Part shown: positions 1 through 5,988 of the stretch, piece by piece
Numbering within the stretch: position 1 is the stretch's first letter
How the letters are laid out: each line of letters opens with the position of its first letter
Origin: Acidobacterium sp.
GTDB taxonomy: Bacteria; Acidobacteriota; Terriglobia; Terriglobales; Acidobacteriaceae
DNA: 8,175 nucleotides
Assembly (NCBI GenBank): GCA_003152595.1
Contig: PMAM01000128.1
Location: forward strand, 23,086-31,260
Direction of reading: 5' to 3'
Translations under genes and position numbers: made by a program
The notes under the pieces: generated by a model
Databases searched by the model: none
Seen by the model: only the letters and a program-made list of their open reading frames with translations
Told to the model about the DNA's origin: nothing

Positions 1-149
1 GAGGAGCACGACGAATCGCTCGCCGTCAGAGTGAAAGGCGTCATTACCGTTGCCCCGTTGGCCGGCGAAGAAACCGTGGGGTTGGCAAAGGCGGTGGCGG
101 CGGCGAACAGGAAGGAGGCAAAAAGAGCAAAATTCGTGCGAATCTTCAT
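1..149 (-). CDS. Exported protein, N-terminal fragment with start of an Ig-like repeat region (partial)
   Basis: Reading the minus strand from ATG at 149 gives 49 residues without a stop, running off the left edge. The start MKIRTNFALFASFLFAAATA is a classical signal peptide: basic n-region, hydrophobic core, and a cleavage site probably after the AFA that follows. The mature part begins NPTVSSPANGATVMTPFTL, then TASDSS. The 'SPANGATV..PFTLTA' pattern resembles the first strands of bacterial Ig-like domains common in exported acidobacterial proteins; that assignment is from memory of the family. A weak TAAGG lies about 13 bases upstream of the ATG. The function is unknown because the body of the protein is outside the window. 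A long non-coding leader precedes it. Confidence 0.6.
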   Translation of the reverse strand, partial: MKIRTNFALFASFLFAAATAFANPTVSSPANGATVMTPFTLTASDSSCS

Positions 150-561
150 GAGTGCGCGAGACCTTACAAAAAGATGGAATGAGGTCGTGCCAGCTTGCGG
201 TAATGCCTGGCCCCCGGGCCACGTGCATGCTGGAACCCCGGTCGCGCAGGGGTTCACGAGCGGTCTTGCGGGTGTCGTTTCCGCAGGAGCCGCGAGGCGT
301 AAGTGGTTACCGCTGTAACCATTTAGACCCGATCAGAGGAGTCAAGTGAATTACTGACCGCATAGTACATGCGCCAAATCCTCAAGCAACAAAAAAATGA
401 AACCGAAATGGAAACCTTGGTAACAGTCAGGCAACGTTTTGGCGAGAGCGTGAAATTCTTACTGGATTTGCCCTTTCCACAGTAAAAATTTTTCTCCTCG
501 ACTCCTCCACAGCATCCGCCCTCTGCAGTTGGTGCAGCCGCAACCTACCGACGAGGCCTCG
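150..561. other. 412-bp intergenic region, leader of the left-edge gene
   Basis: I see no convincing gene here on either strand. It should hold the promoter and 5' leader of the minus-strand gene starting at 149. Contents: a perfect palindrome at 304-321 (listed separately); a minus-strand promoter-like pair with -35 TTGCTT (389-384), a 16-bp spacer and -10 TACTAT (367-362), only 3/6 and 4/6 matches; a TTGACT box at 345-340 without a well-spaced -10; AAAAATTTTT at 484-493; and a CTGCA-GTTGG-TGCAG hairpin at 523-537 lacking a T-tract. The palindrome CGAGGCCTCG (552-561) lies directly after the stop codon of the 562-1008 gene but has no loop or U-run, so it is not called as a terminator. Base composition drops to AT-rich between about 320 and 500, unlike the flanks. 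Confidence 0.6.
304..321. repeat. Perfect inverted repeat, candidate operator
   Basis: TGGTTAC-CGCT-GTAACCA forms two perfect 7-base arms around a 4-base centre. It lies about 155 bp upstream of the ATG at 149 in an otherwise gene-free region, so it could bind a dimeric regulator or form a small RNA hairpin in the leader. No T-run follows on either strand, which argues against a terminator. I do not recognise it as the site of a named regulator. Confidence 0.4.
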
Positions 562-1008
562 CTACGAGCTCGTGTGATCGAGAACAATCTTCCACTCGCC
601 GGCCTTCTTCTCCAGGACGAGCGAGAAAACTCCAGCCGCCTCGCCGCCTCCCGCCTGCGTCCTCGTCAGGTGGAAATGTCCCGTCACCACGGCGTGCTCC
701 GGCCCCAGCATCCGCACAACCAGATCGCTGAACGCCAGCTGCCCCATCGCCTCGCGCGAGCCGTAGTTTCGCTGATACCGTTCGAGGATCATCTGGTAGC
801 CATGCTGAATCGTCTTCCCGATGAACGTCGTCTCCGGCGAATCATCGTACCCGTGCATGAACGCGACAATGTCGCCCCGGTTCCACGCGGCCTGCTGGTC
901 CGTCAGAACCTGACGTATCGCACTCTCAGACGCCTGGGCACGCAGGGGCTGGCTCCATCCAGCCACCAGCAAACCGGACAGCACCAGACAAACGGCAGTC
1001 ATTTTCAT
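562..1008 (-). CDS. Secreted NTF2-like / SnoaL-like (DUF4440-type) protein
   Basis: The 148-residue protein starts with a signal peptide: MKM, a hydrophobic stretch to about residue 18, and an AQA cleavage site at 24-26. The mature chain opens with a helix holding QQAAWNRGDIVAFMHGY (38-54). This is the typical 'Q..AWN.GD...F...Y' start of the SnoaL/DUF4440 branch of the NTF2 fold. Beta-rich segments follow: ETTFIG (59-64), the VVTGHFHLTR region, and C-terminal SLVLEKKAGEWKIVLDHTSS. The last segment matches the usual 'f.l.l.k..g.WkI..dh.s' ending. Members are often small dimers with a ligand-binding or ketosteroid-isomerase-like pocket; no specific substrate can be inferred. GGAGAG sits 9 bases before the ATG, supporting this start. 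It diverges from engB across 76 bp. Export to the periplasm is predicted. Confidence 0.85.
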   Translation of the reverse strand: MKMTAVCLVLSGLLVAGWSQPLRAQASESAIRQVLTDQQAAWNRGDIVAFMHGYDDSPETTFIGKTIQHGYQMILERYQRNYGSREAMGQLAFSDLVVRMLGPEHAVVTGHFHLTRTQAGGGEAAGVFSLVLEKKAGEWKIVLDHTSS

Positions 1009-1084
1009 CGGCGATCTCTCCCCACTCTCCCCGTACGACGTGTGCGCCCGCGAGCAGTCCGCTAAACTGAGCTCGGAAGCAATG

Positions 1085-1684
1085 ATGACGTTTTATCCCA
1101 AATTCCTCACCTCGGCGACTGCCGAAGCGCATTTCCCCAAACCCGGGCCGCCGGAGATCGCCTTCCTCGGCCGCTCCAACGTCGGCAAATCCAGCCTCAT
1201 TAATGCGCTCCTCGACGAGAAGCAGGCCCGCGTCTCCTCCACGCCGGGCCGCACACGCGCCATCAACTTCTTCGCTCTCGCCAGCGCTCCCTGGAGCGAG
1301 AAGCCCGCGCAGCAACCCCAGCTTTTCTTCGCCGACCTGCCGGGCTACGGCTACGCGAAGATTTCCAAATCCATCTCCGCCGAGTGGCCGAAGTTCATCG
1401 ACCCCTACATCCGCGAACGCCCCACGTTGTCTCTGTGCGTCTGCCTCGTCGACAGCACCATCCCTCCGAAAGCCAGCGACGCACAGCTCTTCGAATTCCT
1501 CCAGAGCGTCGGCCGCACCTATCTCATCGTCGGCACCAAAGCCGACCGCCTCTCCGGCAACGGCCGCGCCAAATCCCTCGCGGCTCTCCGCGAAGCCTTT
1601 GGAGATGTCAACTTATTGCTGTGTTCCGCGAAAACGGGAGCCGGCATCCGGGAACTCTGGGCCGCGATCCGCGAGTCGATATAG
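1085..1684 (+). CDS. engB: Ribosome biogenesis GTP-binding protein EngB (YsxC/YihA)
   Basis: This cytoplasmic GTPase (199 aa, normal size) acts in late assembly of the large ribosomal subunit. All G motifs are present: G1 GRSNVGKSS (29-37), a G2 region with STPGRTR (52-58), G3 DLPGYGYA (84-91), G4 TKAD (151-154) and G5 SAK (181-183). The GRSNVGKSSLIN and DLPGYGYA wording is diagnostic of the EngB family. Two adjacent ATGs exist at 1082 and 1085. GGAAG at 1075-1079 is 5 bases from the second and 2 from the first, so 1085 is preferred; a farther in-frame ATG at 1040 would add 14 residues that do not look conserved. The stop lies 6 bp from the stop of the convergent receiver gene, with no recognisable terminator between. 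No obvious promoter was found in the 76-bp divergent gap. Confidence 0.96.
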   Translation: MTFYPKFLTSATAEAHFPKPGPPEIAFLGRSNVGKSSLINALLDEKQARVSSTPGRTRAINFFALASAPWSEKPAQQPQLFFADLPGYGYAKISKSISAEWPKFIDPYIRERPTLSLCVCLVDSTIPPKASDAQLFEFLQSVGRTYLIVGTKADRLSGNGRAKSLAALREAFGDVNLLLCSAKTGAGIRELWAAIRESI

Positions 1685-1690
1685 CCGCTG

Positions 1691-2080
1691 CTAGCTCGCC
1701 AACCGCAGCCGATCCAAAAGCTTTGTCGGATGCACGGGCTTCAGCAGAATCTCAAACTCATGCCCGCGGACCCGCGCATCCCGCAGCAGATCGGCGGTCG
1801 CCGCCTGGCCGGACAGCAACACCACCCGGCATCCCGGAACAATGTCTGCAATCTGGATCGCCGCCTCGATCCCGCTCATCCCCGGCATCACCACGTCCGC
1901 CAGGAAAACGTCAGGATGGAACACCCGTGCTGCCTCGACCGCCTTTTGTCCGCCGTACACCGTGGCAGCTTCAAAGCCGTTCTGGTTGAGAATCATGCCG
2001 AGGGTGTCCGCGATGATCCGTTCGTCATCGGCAATGAGCACTCTGGGCCTGACTCCGTCGGCGGTGGAACGAGAGTCCAT
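1691..2080 (-). CDS. Stand-alone response-regulator receiver protein
   Basis: This is a 129-residue CheY-like receiver domain with nothing after it. The conserved positions are visible: acidic pair D18-D19 in VLIADDE, phospho-acceptor D62 in FLADVVMPGMSG, the switch Ser S90 in VVLLSGQ, and K114 followed by cis-Pro P115 in ILLKPVHP. The domain fills residues 13-129, leaving only a 12-residue N-terminal tail. There is no DNA-binding or enzymatic output domain, so signalling must be by protein contact or phosphotransfer. The frame is open to 2254, but residues upstream of the chosen ATG are Cys/Arg-rich and unlike protein. AAAGGA lies 3 bases before this ATG. A TATACT box at 2128-2123 (minus) could be its -10, but no good -35 accompanies it. 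No histidine kinase is in the window, so the partner is unknown. Confidence 0.93.
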   Translation of the reverse strand: MDSRSTADGVRPRVLIADDERIIADTLGMILNQNGFEAATVYGGQKAVEAARVFHPDVFLADVVMPGMSGIEAAIQIADIVPGCRVVLLSGQAATADLLRDARVRGHEFEILLKPVHPTKLLDRLRLAS

Positions 2081-2259
2081 CGGTCCTTTGAAGCAACAGC
2101 AACGCCTGGATGATGTCCTGCGAGTATATCCCTGCTCCATCCAAATGATCCTCAATTTTCTGCACGTAACGCATGAGAGGTACGACCCCACCCAGATCCG
2201 AGGTTGCGCATCTGCTGCCCGCTCCAGGCGAGTGCAATCCCCGAACGTCAACACCCTCT

Positions 2260-2288
2260 TTGACTTGCACCACCGGAGGATTTATAAC
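2260..2288 (+). promoter_or_regulatory. Sigma-70-type promoter of the cobalamin-riboswitch transcript
   Basis: TTGACT (2260-2265) and TATAAC (2283-2288) are separated by exactly 17 bp, each matching the housekeeping consensus at 5 of 6 positions. Transcription should start near 2294-2296, about 50 bases before the riboswitch aptamer, in the same direction. This is the best promoter-like sequence in the window. It is identified by pattern only. Confidence 0.7.
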
Positions 2289-2347
2289 GGGGAATCCGGC
2301 CCCCCGTCCGGATCGGCCGCGAAGGTGCACCGGGAATCGTCCCGCAT

Positions 2348-2575
2348 GCAGGTTCGCAACGTCGTTTAACCAGTGCAATGGGATGCTCGGGAAGGCGGTT
2401 AGAATCCGCCACTGCCCCGCAACTGTAAGCGCGTGTTCCTGCGTCTGTTTCACGATGACGCAGAAAAGGCCAGGCCAGAGTGCCACTGGAGCGACAGCTT
2501 CGGGAAGGCGGCCAGGCTTCGTTCTTTCGGCGTTGGTGCCGGAAAACGGCGCGCGAGTCAGGAGACCGGTCCTGC
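2348..2575 (+). promoter_or_regulatory. Cobalamin (B12) riboswitch aptamer
   Basis: The conserved elements of the cobalamin riboswitch (Rfam RF00174 type) occur in order. They are: GGGAAGGCGG (2389-2398) pairing as GGCGG/CCGCC (2394-2398 with 2406-2410); the core CCGCAACTGTAA (2417-2428); GCCACTG (2482-2488) and GGGAAGGCGG (2502-2511); and the B12 box AGTCAGGAGACC (2556-2567). P1 can close as GCAGG (2348-2352) with CCTGC (2571-2575). A peripheral stem, CTGCGTC (2439-2445) with GACGCAG (2457-2463), is perfect. GTGCCG/CGGCGC (2536-2541 with 2547-2552) forms a hairpin just before the B12 box. The presence of the GCCACT...GGGAAGG arm and the large size point to the AdoCbl-preferring class I. Ligand binding is expected to lower expression of the receptor gene starting at 2640. 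Confidence 0.95.
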
Positions 2576-2580
2576 TTGCC

Positions 2581-2608
2581 GAGCTTGTTGTCGTCGACAG
2601 GCTCTTTT
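2581..2608 (+). terminator. Terminator-like hairpin of the riboswitch expression platform
   Basis: GAGCTTGT (2581-2588) pairs with ACAGGCTC (2597-2604), 8 bp with one G-U. Two further pairs (T2589-G2596, G2590-C2595) leave a TCGT tetraloop, giving a stem of up to 10 bp. TTTT (2605-2608) follows directly. Its place just 3' of the aptamer and 5' of the coding start suits a ligand-controlled intrinsic terminator. The U-tract is short (UUUUAC), so termination may be incomplete or factor-assisted. Terminator identity is inference from structure and position. Confidence 0.5.
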
Positions 2609-2612
2609 ACCG

Positions 2613-2639
2613 CGTTCCCGAGGGGGAACGGAGGAGACC
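2613..2639 (+). promoter_or_regulatory. Ribosome-binding site of the receptor gene, with abutting hairpin
   Basis: GGAGG (2630-2634) lies 5 bases before the ATG at 2640, an optimal Shine-Dalgarno. Directly in front, CGTTCCC (2613-2619) pairs perfectly with GGGAACG (2624-2630) around a GAGG loop. The last pair uses the first G of the Shine-Dalgarno. The hairpin could insulate the ribosome-binding site from the terminator hairpin, or partly hinder ribosome loading. The strong Shine-Dalgarno decides the start in a frame that stays open back to 2433. Confidence 0.6.
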
Positions 2640-5168
2640 ATGACTCTTTGCTCGCGGCCCATGGGCCGTTTCCTCACCATCGTTCGACTTAGCCTTGTCG
2701 CTCTCGCCCTCCTGTGCGCCTCTGCGCCTGCCCTGCACGCGGTCAGCGTCCACGGCACCGTCACCGATCCGCTGGGTTACCCCATCGCTAACGCCACCGT
2801 TGGCCTGGTGCAGAACGGCGACGTGCTGCTCAGCGCGCGCACCGGCCCCGACGGCGGCTACGCTATGGTCAGCCCCAGCTCCGGCCGCTTCTATGTGCTC
2901 GCCTCCGGCATCTCCTTCCGTCAATTGCAAACGCAAAGCTTCTACGGTGGCCGCTTCGATGACGTCGAGCAGAACGTCGTCCTCGAGCCCGAAACCGTGC
3001 GCCAGTCCGTCGTCGTCACCGCTACCGGAACCCCTCAGCCCCAGGCCCAGGTCAGCGCCTCCGTCTCCGGCCTTAGCGCCGAAGACCTGATGAACCGCGC
3101 CGACGTGACAGATCCTCTCCGCCAGATCCCCGGCCTCAACGTCGTGCAGGAAGGCCAGCGCGGCGGCGTCACCTCGGTCTTCATCCGCGGTGGTACCTCC
3201 ACCGCCAACCGCGTCGTCATGGATGGCGTGCCCGTCGAGGACATCGGCGGCCGCTTCGACTTCGGCAATGTCTCGACCTTGGGCCTTCAGGACGTCGAGG
3301 TCTACCGCGGCCCCAACACCGTTCTTTATGGATCCGACGCCGCCGCAGGTGTCATCGCGCTCACCACGCCGCGCGGCAGCACCTCGTTCCCATCCTTTCT
3401 CTACGAGGGCGATGCCGGCAGCTTCAAAACCTATCGCAACCAGGCCCAGCTCGCCGGCATGATGCGCAAGCTCGACTACTACTTCGGTGCATCGAGTCTC
3501 TACACGCAGAACTCCATCCCCAACGACGAGTATCACGACGGCACCGCCGTATCGAATCTCGGCTATAGCCTGTCGGCCAAAACCCAGATTCGCATCACCG
3601 GCCGCGCCAGCAACTCCGCCACCGGTTTGCCCGGCGGCAACGGCGGCTACTCCTTCTACGGGCTCGCCAACGACGGCAAACAAAATGACCAGGACGTCTA
3701 CGGCACCGGCACCATCGACCACGCCTTTCGCGACAACTGGCACGCCACCGCGCGCTACGGCCTCGTCCGCAAGCGCGAGGACTCCGGCGAGTGGTACCCG
3801 GCCGGCAATCTGCTCACCACCAGCGATCTCGGAGCAGGGAACTACTACGGCAACAACGTCACTGTACTCGGCGCCAACGGCACCTCAACCTCCGGCCAGG
3901 CGCTGCTGAATTACGGAACTGCCGCACCGTATTACACGATCTATCCCTACAAGGTCTATCTCGCCTCCAACCGCGACAACCTCTACGCCGATACGAACTA
4001 CCAGCACGGCCCCCACCTCGGCGTCATCGGCGGCTTCCGCTATGAGGACGAGCGCGGCATGGAAGGCGAACCCGTCTACCTCTTCGGCGAGAACCTCGAG
4101 CGCACCAACTACGACTATCAGGCCCAGGTCGGCGGACAGTTTAAAAACCGCTTCTTCTACACCGCTGCTGGTGGAGTCGAGAAGAACCAGCTCTTCGGAC
4201 TCGTGGGAACGCCGCGCGGCGGAGCCTCCTGGTACATCGTCCGTCCCGGCCAGGGCATTCTGCACGGCACGCGCGTCAGCGTGAACTTCGCCAAAGGCTA
4301 CCAGGAGCCGACCCTTGACCAGCAATTCGGCTCGCTCTACGCCTTTCTCCAGACCAACGGCGGCCAGTCCACCATCGCGCAATATGGCATTGCGCCTATT
4401 GGCGCGGAAACCTCACGCTCCTACGATGGCGGCATCGAGCAGAGCCTCTTCAGTGAAAAAGTCACCGCCCGTGTTACATATTTCCACAACGAATTCGGCA
4501 ATCAGATCGAGCCGGTACCCGCCACCGTCGTCCCGCAGCTGTTGCCCAATCTCAGCCCCACCCAGCAGCAGCAGCTCGAAAGCTTCCTCACCAACAACTA
4601 CGCCTACTCCCTCGACCTTAACTCCCTCTCCTACCGCGCTCTGGGCATCGAGTCCGAGGTCGAGTACGGTATGGGCAAAAACATCTTCGTCCGCAGCGGC
4701 TACGCGTACCTCGACGCTGGCGTTCAGCACTCTTTCTCCTCGGACGCCATCGGCCCCAGTTACAACCCCAAATTCCCCGGTGTCCCCATCGGCAACTACG
4801 CCCCGCTGGTGGGCGCGCGTCCCTTCCGGCGTCCCCCGCACACCGGCTTCGCCAGCGTTATCTATACCGGCAGACAATGGTCCGGCGTTGTTCAGGCTGC
4901 CTACGCCAGCCGCAGTGACGACTCCACCTACCTCGGCGGCAACGACGTCAACTTCGGCAACACGCTGCTCCTGCCCAACCGCAACCTCGACTACGCGTAC
5001 ACCAAAGTCGACTTAGCCGTGACTTACCAGTACAAACCCTGGATGGCCCTCTACACCCAGCTCGACAACCTCACCAGCAACCAGCACATCGGCCCCATCG
5101 GATACCCCTCGCAACCCATGAATTTCCGCACCGGCGTACGCTTCACCATCAGCATCGTCAAGCGCTAA
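2640..5168 (+). CDS. TonB-dependent outer-membrane receptor, BtuB-like, with N-terminal carboxypeptidase-regulatory-like domain
   Basis: This 842-residue outer-membrane receptor imports a large substrate using TonB/ExbBD energy. The upstream cobalamin riboswitch makes B12 or another corrinoid the likely cargo. Order of parts: signal peptide to ALHA (about 34); a carboxypeptidase-regulatory-like beta-sandwich (35-118, GTVTDPLGYPIANATV...DGGYAM); a TonB-box-like VVVTATG (124-130); a plug (about 135-245) with PLRQIPGLNVV, FIRGG, VVMDGVPVED and VEVYRGPNTVLYGSDAAAGVI; then a beta-barrel to the end. It is larger than enteric BtuB (about 600 residues) because of the extra domain and longer loops. 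The C-terminus is GVRFTISIVKR, ending in a basic residue instead of the usual aromatic; the final strand probably ends three residues earlier. The start is set by GGAGG; ATG M8 is a less likely alternative. No other B12 genes are adjacent. Confidence 0.95.
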   Translation: MTLCSRPMGRFLTIVRLSLVALALLCASAPALHAVSVHGTVTDPLGYPIANATVGLVQNGDVLLSARTGPDGGYAMVSPSSGRFYVLASGISFRQLQTQSFYGGRFDDVEQNVVLEPETVRQSVVVTATGTPQPQAQVSASVSGLSAEDLMNRADVTDPLRQIPGLNVVQEGQRGGVTSVFIRGGTSTANRVVMDGVPVEDIGGRFDFGNVSTLGLQDVEVYRGPNTVLYGSDAAAGVIALTTPRGSTSFPSFLYEGDAGSFKTYRNQAQLAGMMRKLDYYFGASSLYTQNSIPNDEYHDGTAVSNLGYSLSAKTQIRITGRASNSATGLPGGNGGYSFYGLANDGKQNDQDVYGTGTIDHAFRDNWHATARYGLVRKREDSGEWYPAGNLLTTSDLGAGNYYGNNVTVLGANGTSTSGQALLNYGTAAPYYTIYPYKVYLASNRDNLYADTNYQHGPHLGVIGGFRYEDERGMEGEPVYLFGENLERTNYDYQAQVGGQFKNRFFYTAAGGVEKNQLFGLVGTPRGGASWYIVRPGQGILHGTRVSVNFAKGYQEPTLDQQFGSLYAFLQTNGGQSTIAQYGIAPIGAETSRSYDGGIEQSLFSEKVTARVTYFHNEFGNQIEPVPATVVPQLLPNLSPTQQQQLESFLTNNYAYSLDLNSLSYRALGIESEVEYGMGKNIFVRSGYAYLDAGVQHSFSSDAIGPSYNPKFPGVPIGNYAPLVGARPFRRPPHTGFASVIYTGRQWSGVVQAAYASRSDDSTYLGGNDVNFGNTLLLPNRNLDYAYTKVDLAVTYQYKPWMALYTQLDNLTSNQHIGPIGYPSQPMNFRTGVRFTISIVKR

Positions 5169-5201
5169 TGTCCCGTCCCTGAAATGACCTGCGGTTGCAG
5201 T

Positions 5202-5229
5202 TTGCGAATTATGCCTTGAACGATATCAT
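5202..5229 (+). promoter_or_regulatory. Possible promoter of the PEBP-family gene
   Basis: TTGCGA (5202-5207) and TATCAT (5224-5229) are 16 bp apart, matching consensus at 4/6 and 5/6. The pair lies in the 159-bp gap after the receptor gene and about 100 bp before the next ATG. It would give the gene its own transcript. The region also has an ATATCATC direct repeat (5223-5230 and 5247-5254) and a long-range inverted repeat. Pattern evidence only. Confidence 0.3.
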
Positions 5230-5327
5230 CCGGGACAACAATGGGTATATCATCGCCCTCAAGTTCACGCCCCGTTGAATTCTGGCGAGGCGAACCAATC
5301 CACTTACACATCACAAGGGAGGGCAAG

Positions 5328-5957
5328 ATGAATTTTGCCGGATTGCGAAAATCGCTGCTCTTCGCGGCCAGCGCACTGCTGGCCACAACTGCATTCCCGC
5401 AGGATGGTTTCCAGTTGCACAGCCCTGCATTTCAGAACAACGTTACGCCCCCGCTCTCGATGATCCTGAACGAGCCGAGCAACGGCGTGAATGTCTGCAC
5501 CGCCAGCGGCGCGGCGGGCGGTGACCAGTCCCCGCAGCTCTACTGGACCGATCCACCCCCGCGCACGCGCTCGTTTGTCGTTGTCCTCTACGACACCACG
5601 GCCTCCTTTACACACTGGGGCATCTACAACATTTCTGGGTACGTGAATGGGCTGCCGGAGAACGCGGGCACGGCCGGCAGCAGGTACGGCATGCAGATCG
5701 AAAACGACTTCGGGTTTGGCCAGGAGTACGACGGGCCCTGCCCGCCTGCGGGTGTGGCGCCGGAAATCCACAACTATGTCTTTACCGTCTACGCGCTGAG
5801 CACCACACTCAACCTGCCCGGGACTGCCAACTTCCCTGCGAACGCTGAAACCCTGTATCACGCCTTTATCGAGGCGAGTGAGCGCGGCCAGATCCTGGGC
5901 AAGGCAAGCCTGACGGCGCTCTATTCGGCCACGCCGGGGACGGGCCACACCGATTGA
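5328..5957 (+). CDS. Exported YbhB/YbcL family Raf-kinase-inhibitor-like (PEBP) protein
   Basis: The 209-residue protein has a signal peptide (MNFAGLRKSL, hydrophobic core, cleavage near FPQ at 23-25), so a periplasmic location is predicted. The mature part follows the bacterial PEBP plan: SPAF near the N-terminus (32-35), SPQLYWTDPPPRTRSFVVVL (68-87), HWGIYNI (96-102), the loop YDGPCPPAG (134-142), and HNYVFTVYAL (148-157). The common DPDAP motif after the central strand is replaced by DTTAS (89-93), so the anion-binding pocket may differ. C57 and C138 could form a disulfide in the periplasm. The biochemical role of these proteins in bacteria is poorly known; no kinase partner is implied. 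GGGAGGG (5317-5323) lies 4 bases before the ATG and decides this start over an in-frame ATG at 5241, which would bury the signal peptide. Confidence 0.93.
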   Translation: MNFAGLRKSLLFAASALLATTAFPQDGFQLHSPAFQNNVTPPLSMILNEPSNGVNVCTASGAAGGDQSPQLYWTDPPPRTRSFVVVLYDTTASFTHWGIYNISGYVNGLPENAGTAGSRYGMQIENDFGFGQEYDGPCPPAGVAPEIHNYVFTVYALSTTLNLPGTANFPANAETLYHAFIEASERGQILGKASLTALYSATPGTGHTD

Positions 5958-5967
5958 CCTTGTCCGG

Positions 5968-5988
5968 CCTGCAACCTGTAACCTGTAA
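5968..5988. repeat. Short tandem repeat, three 7-bp units
   Basis: CCTGCAA, CCTGTAA and CCTGTAA run head to tail (5968-5988), followed by a degenerate CCCGTTAA. They lie in the 55-bp gap between the convergent PEBP gene (stop 5957) and the hydrolase gene (stop at 6013). No terminator-type hairpin is seen in this gap. The repeat looks like a simple-sequence expansion; function unknown. Confidence 0.7.

Noticed and set aside
523..537. CTGCA-GTTGG-TGCAG hairpin as terminator of the NTF2-like gene
   Set aside because: The stem is only 5 bp and no T-run follows on the minus strand; the nearest run (AAAAATTTTT, 484-493) is 30 bases away.
529..1065. 178-codon plus-strand ORF opposite the NTF2-like gene
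   Set aside because: Composition is Arg/Pro/His-rich and no ribosome-binding site is seen; the minus frame has a signal peptide and family motifs.
1384..1989. 201-codon plus-strand ORF spanning the end of engB and the receiver gene
   Set aside because: It overlaps two well-supported genes in other frames and is Arg/Ser/Pro-rich without motifs.
2433..2639. N-terminal extension of the receptor from an ATG-type start at 2433
   Set aside because: The frame is open, but this segment is the riboswitch and its expression platform. The translation is Cys/Arg-rich, it would bury the signal peptide, and GGAGG before 2640 marks the true start.
2640..2717. Receptor N-terminus as a lipoprotein signal (Cys26)
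   Set aside because: The residue before Cys26 is Leu, not Gly/Ala/Ser, so no lipobox; a type I site after ALHA fits an outer-membrane barrel protein.
2607..3743. 378-codon ORF on the minus strand across the receptor gene
   Set aside because: It is a GC-rich antisense shadow: Gly/Ala/Val/Asp-rich, without recognisable motifs, lying opposite clearly coding plug and barrel sequence.
5189..5203. CTGC-GGTT-GCAG-TTT as an intrinsic terminator of the receptor gene
   Set aside because: A 4-bp stem with three T residues is too weak to call; it is mentioned only as part of the longer inverted repeat.
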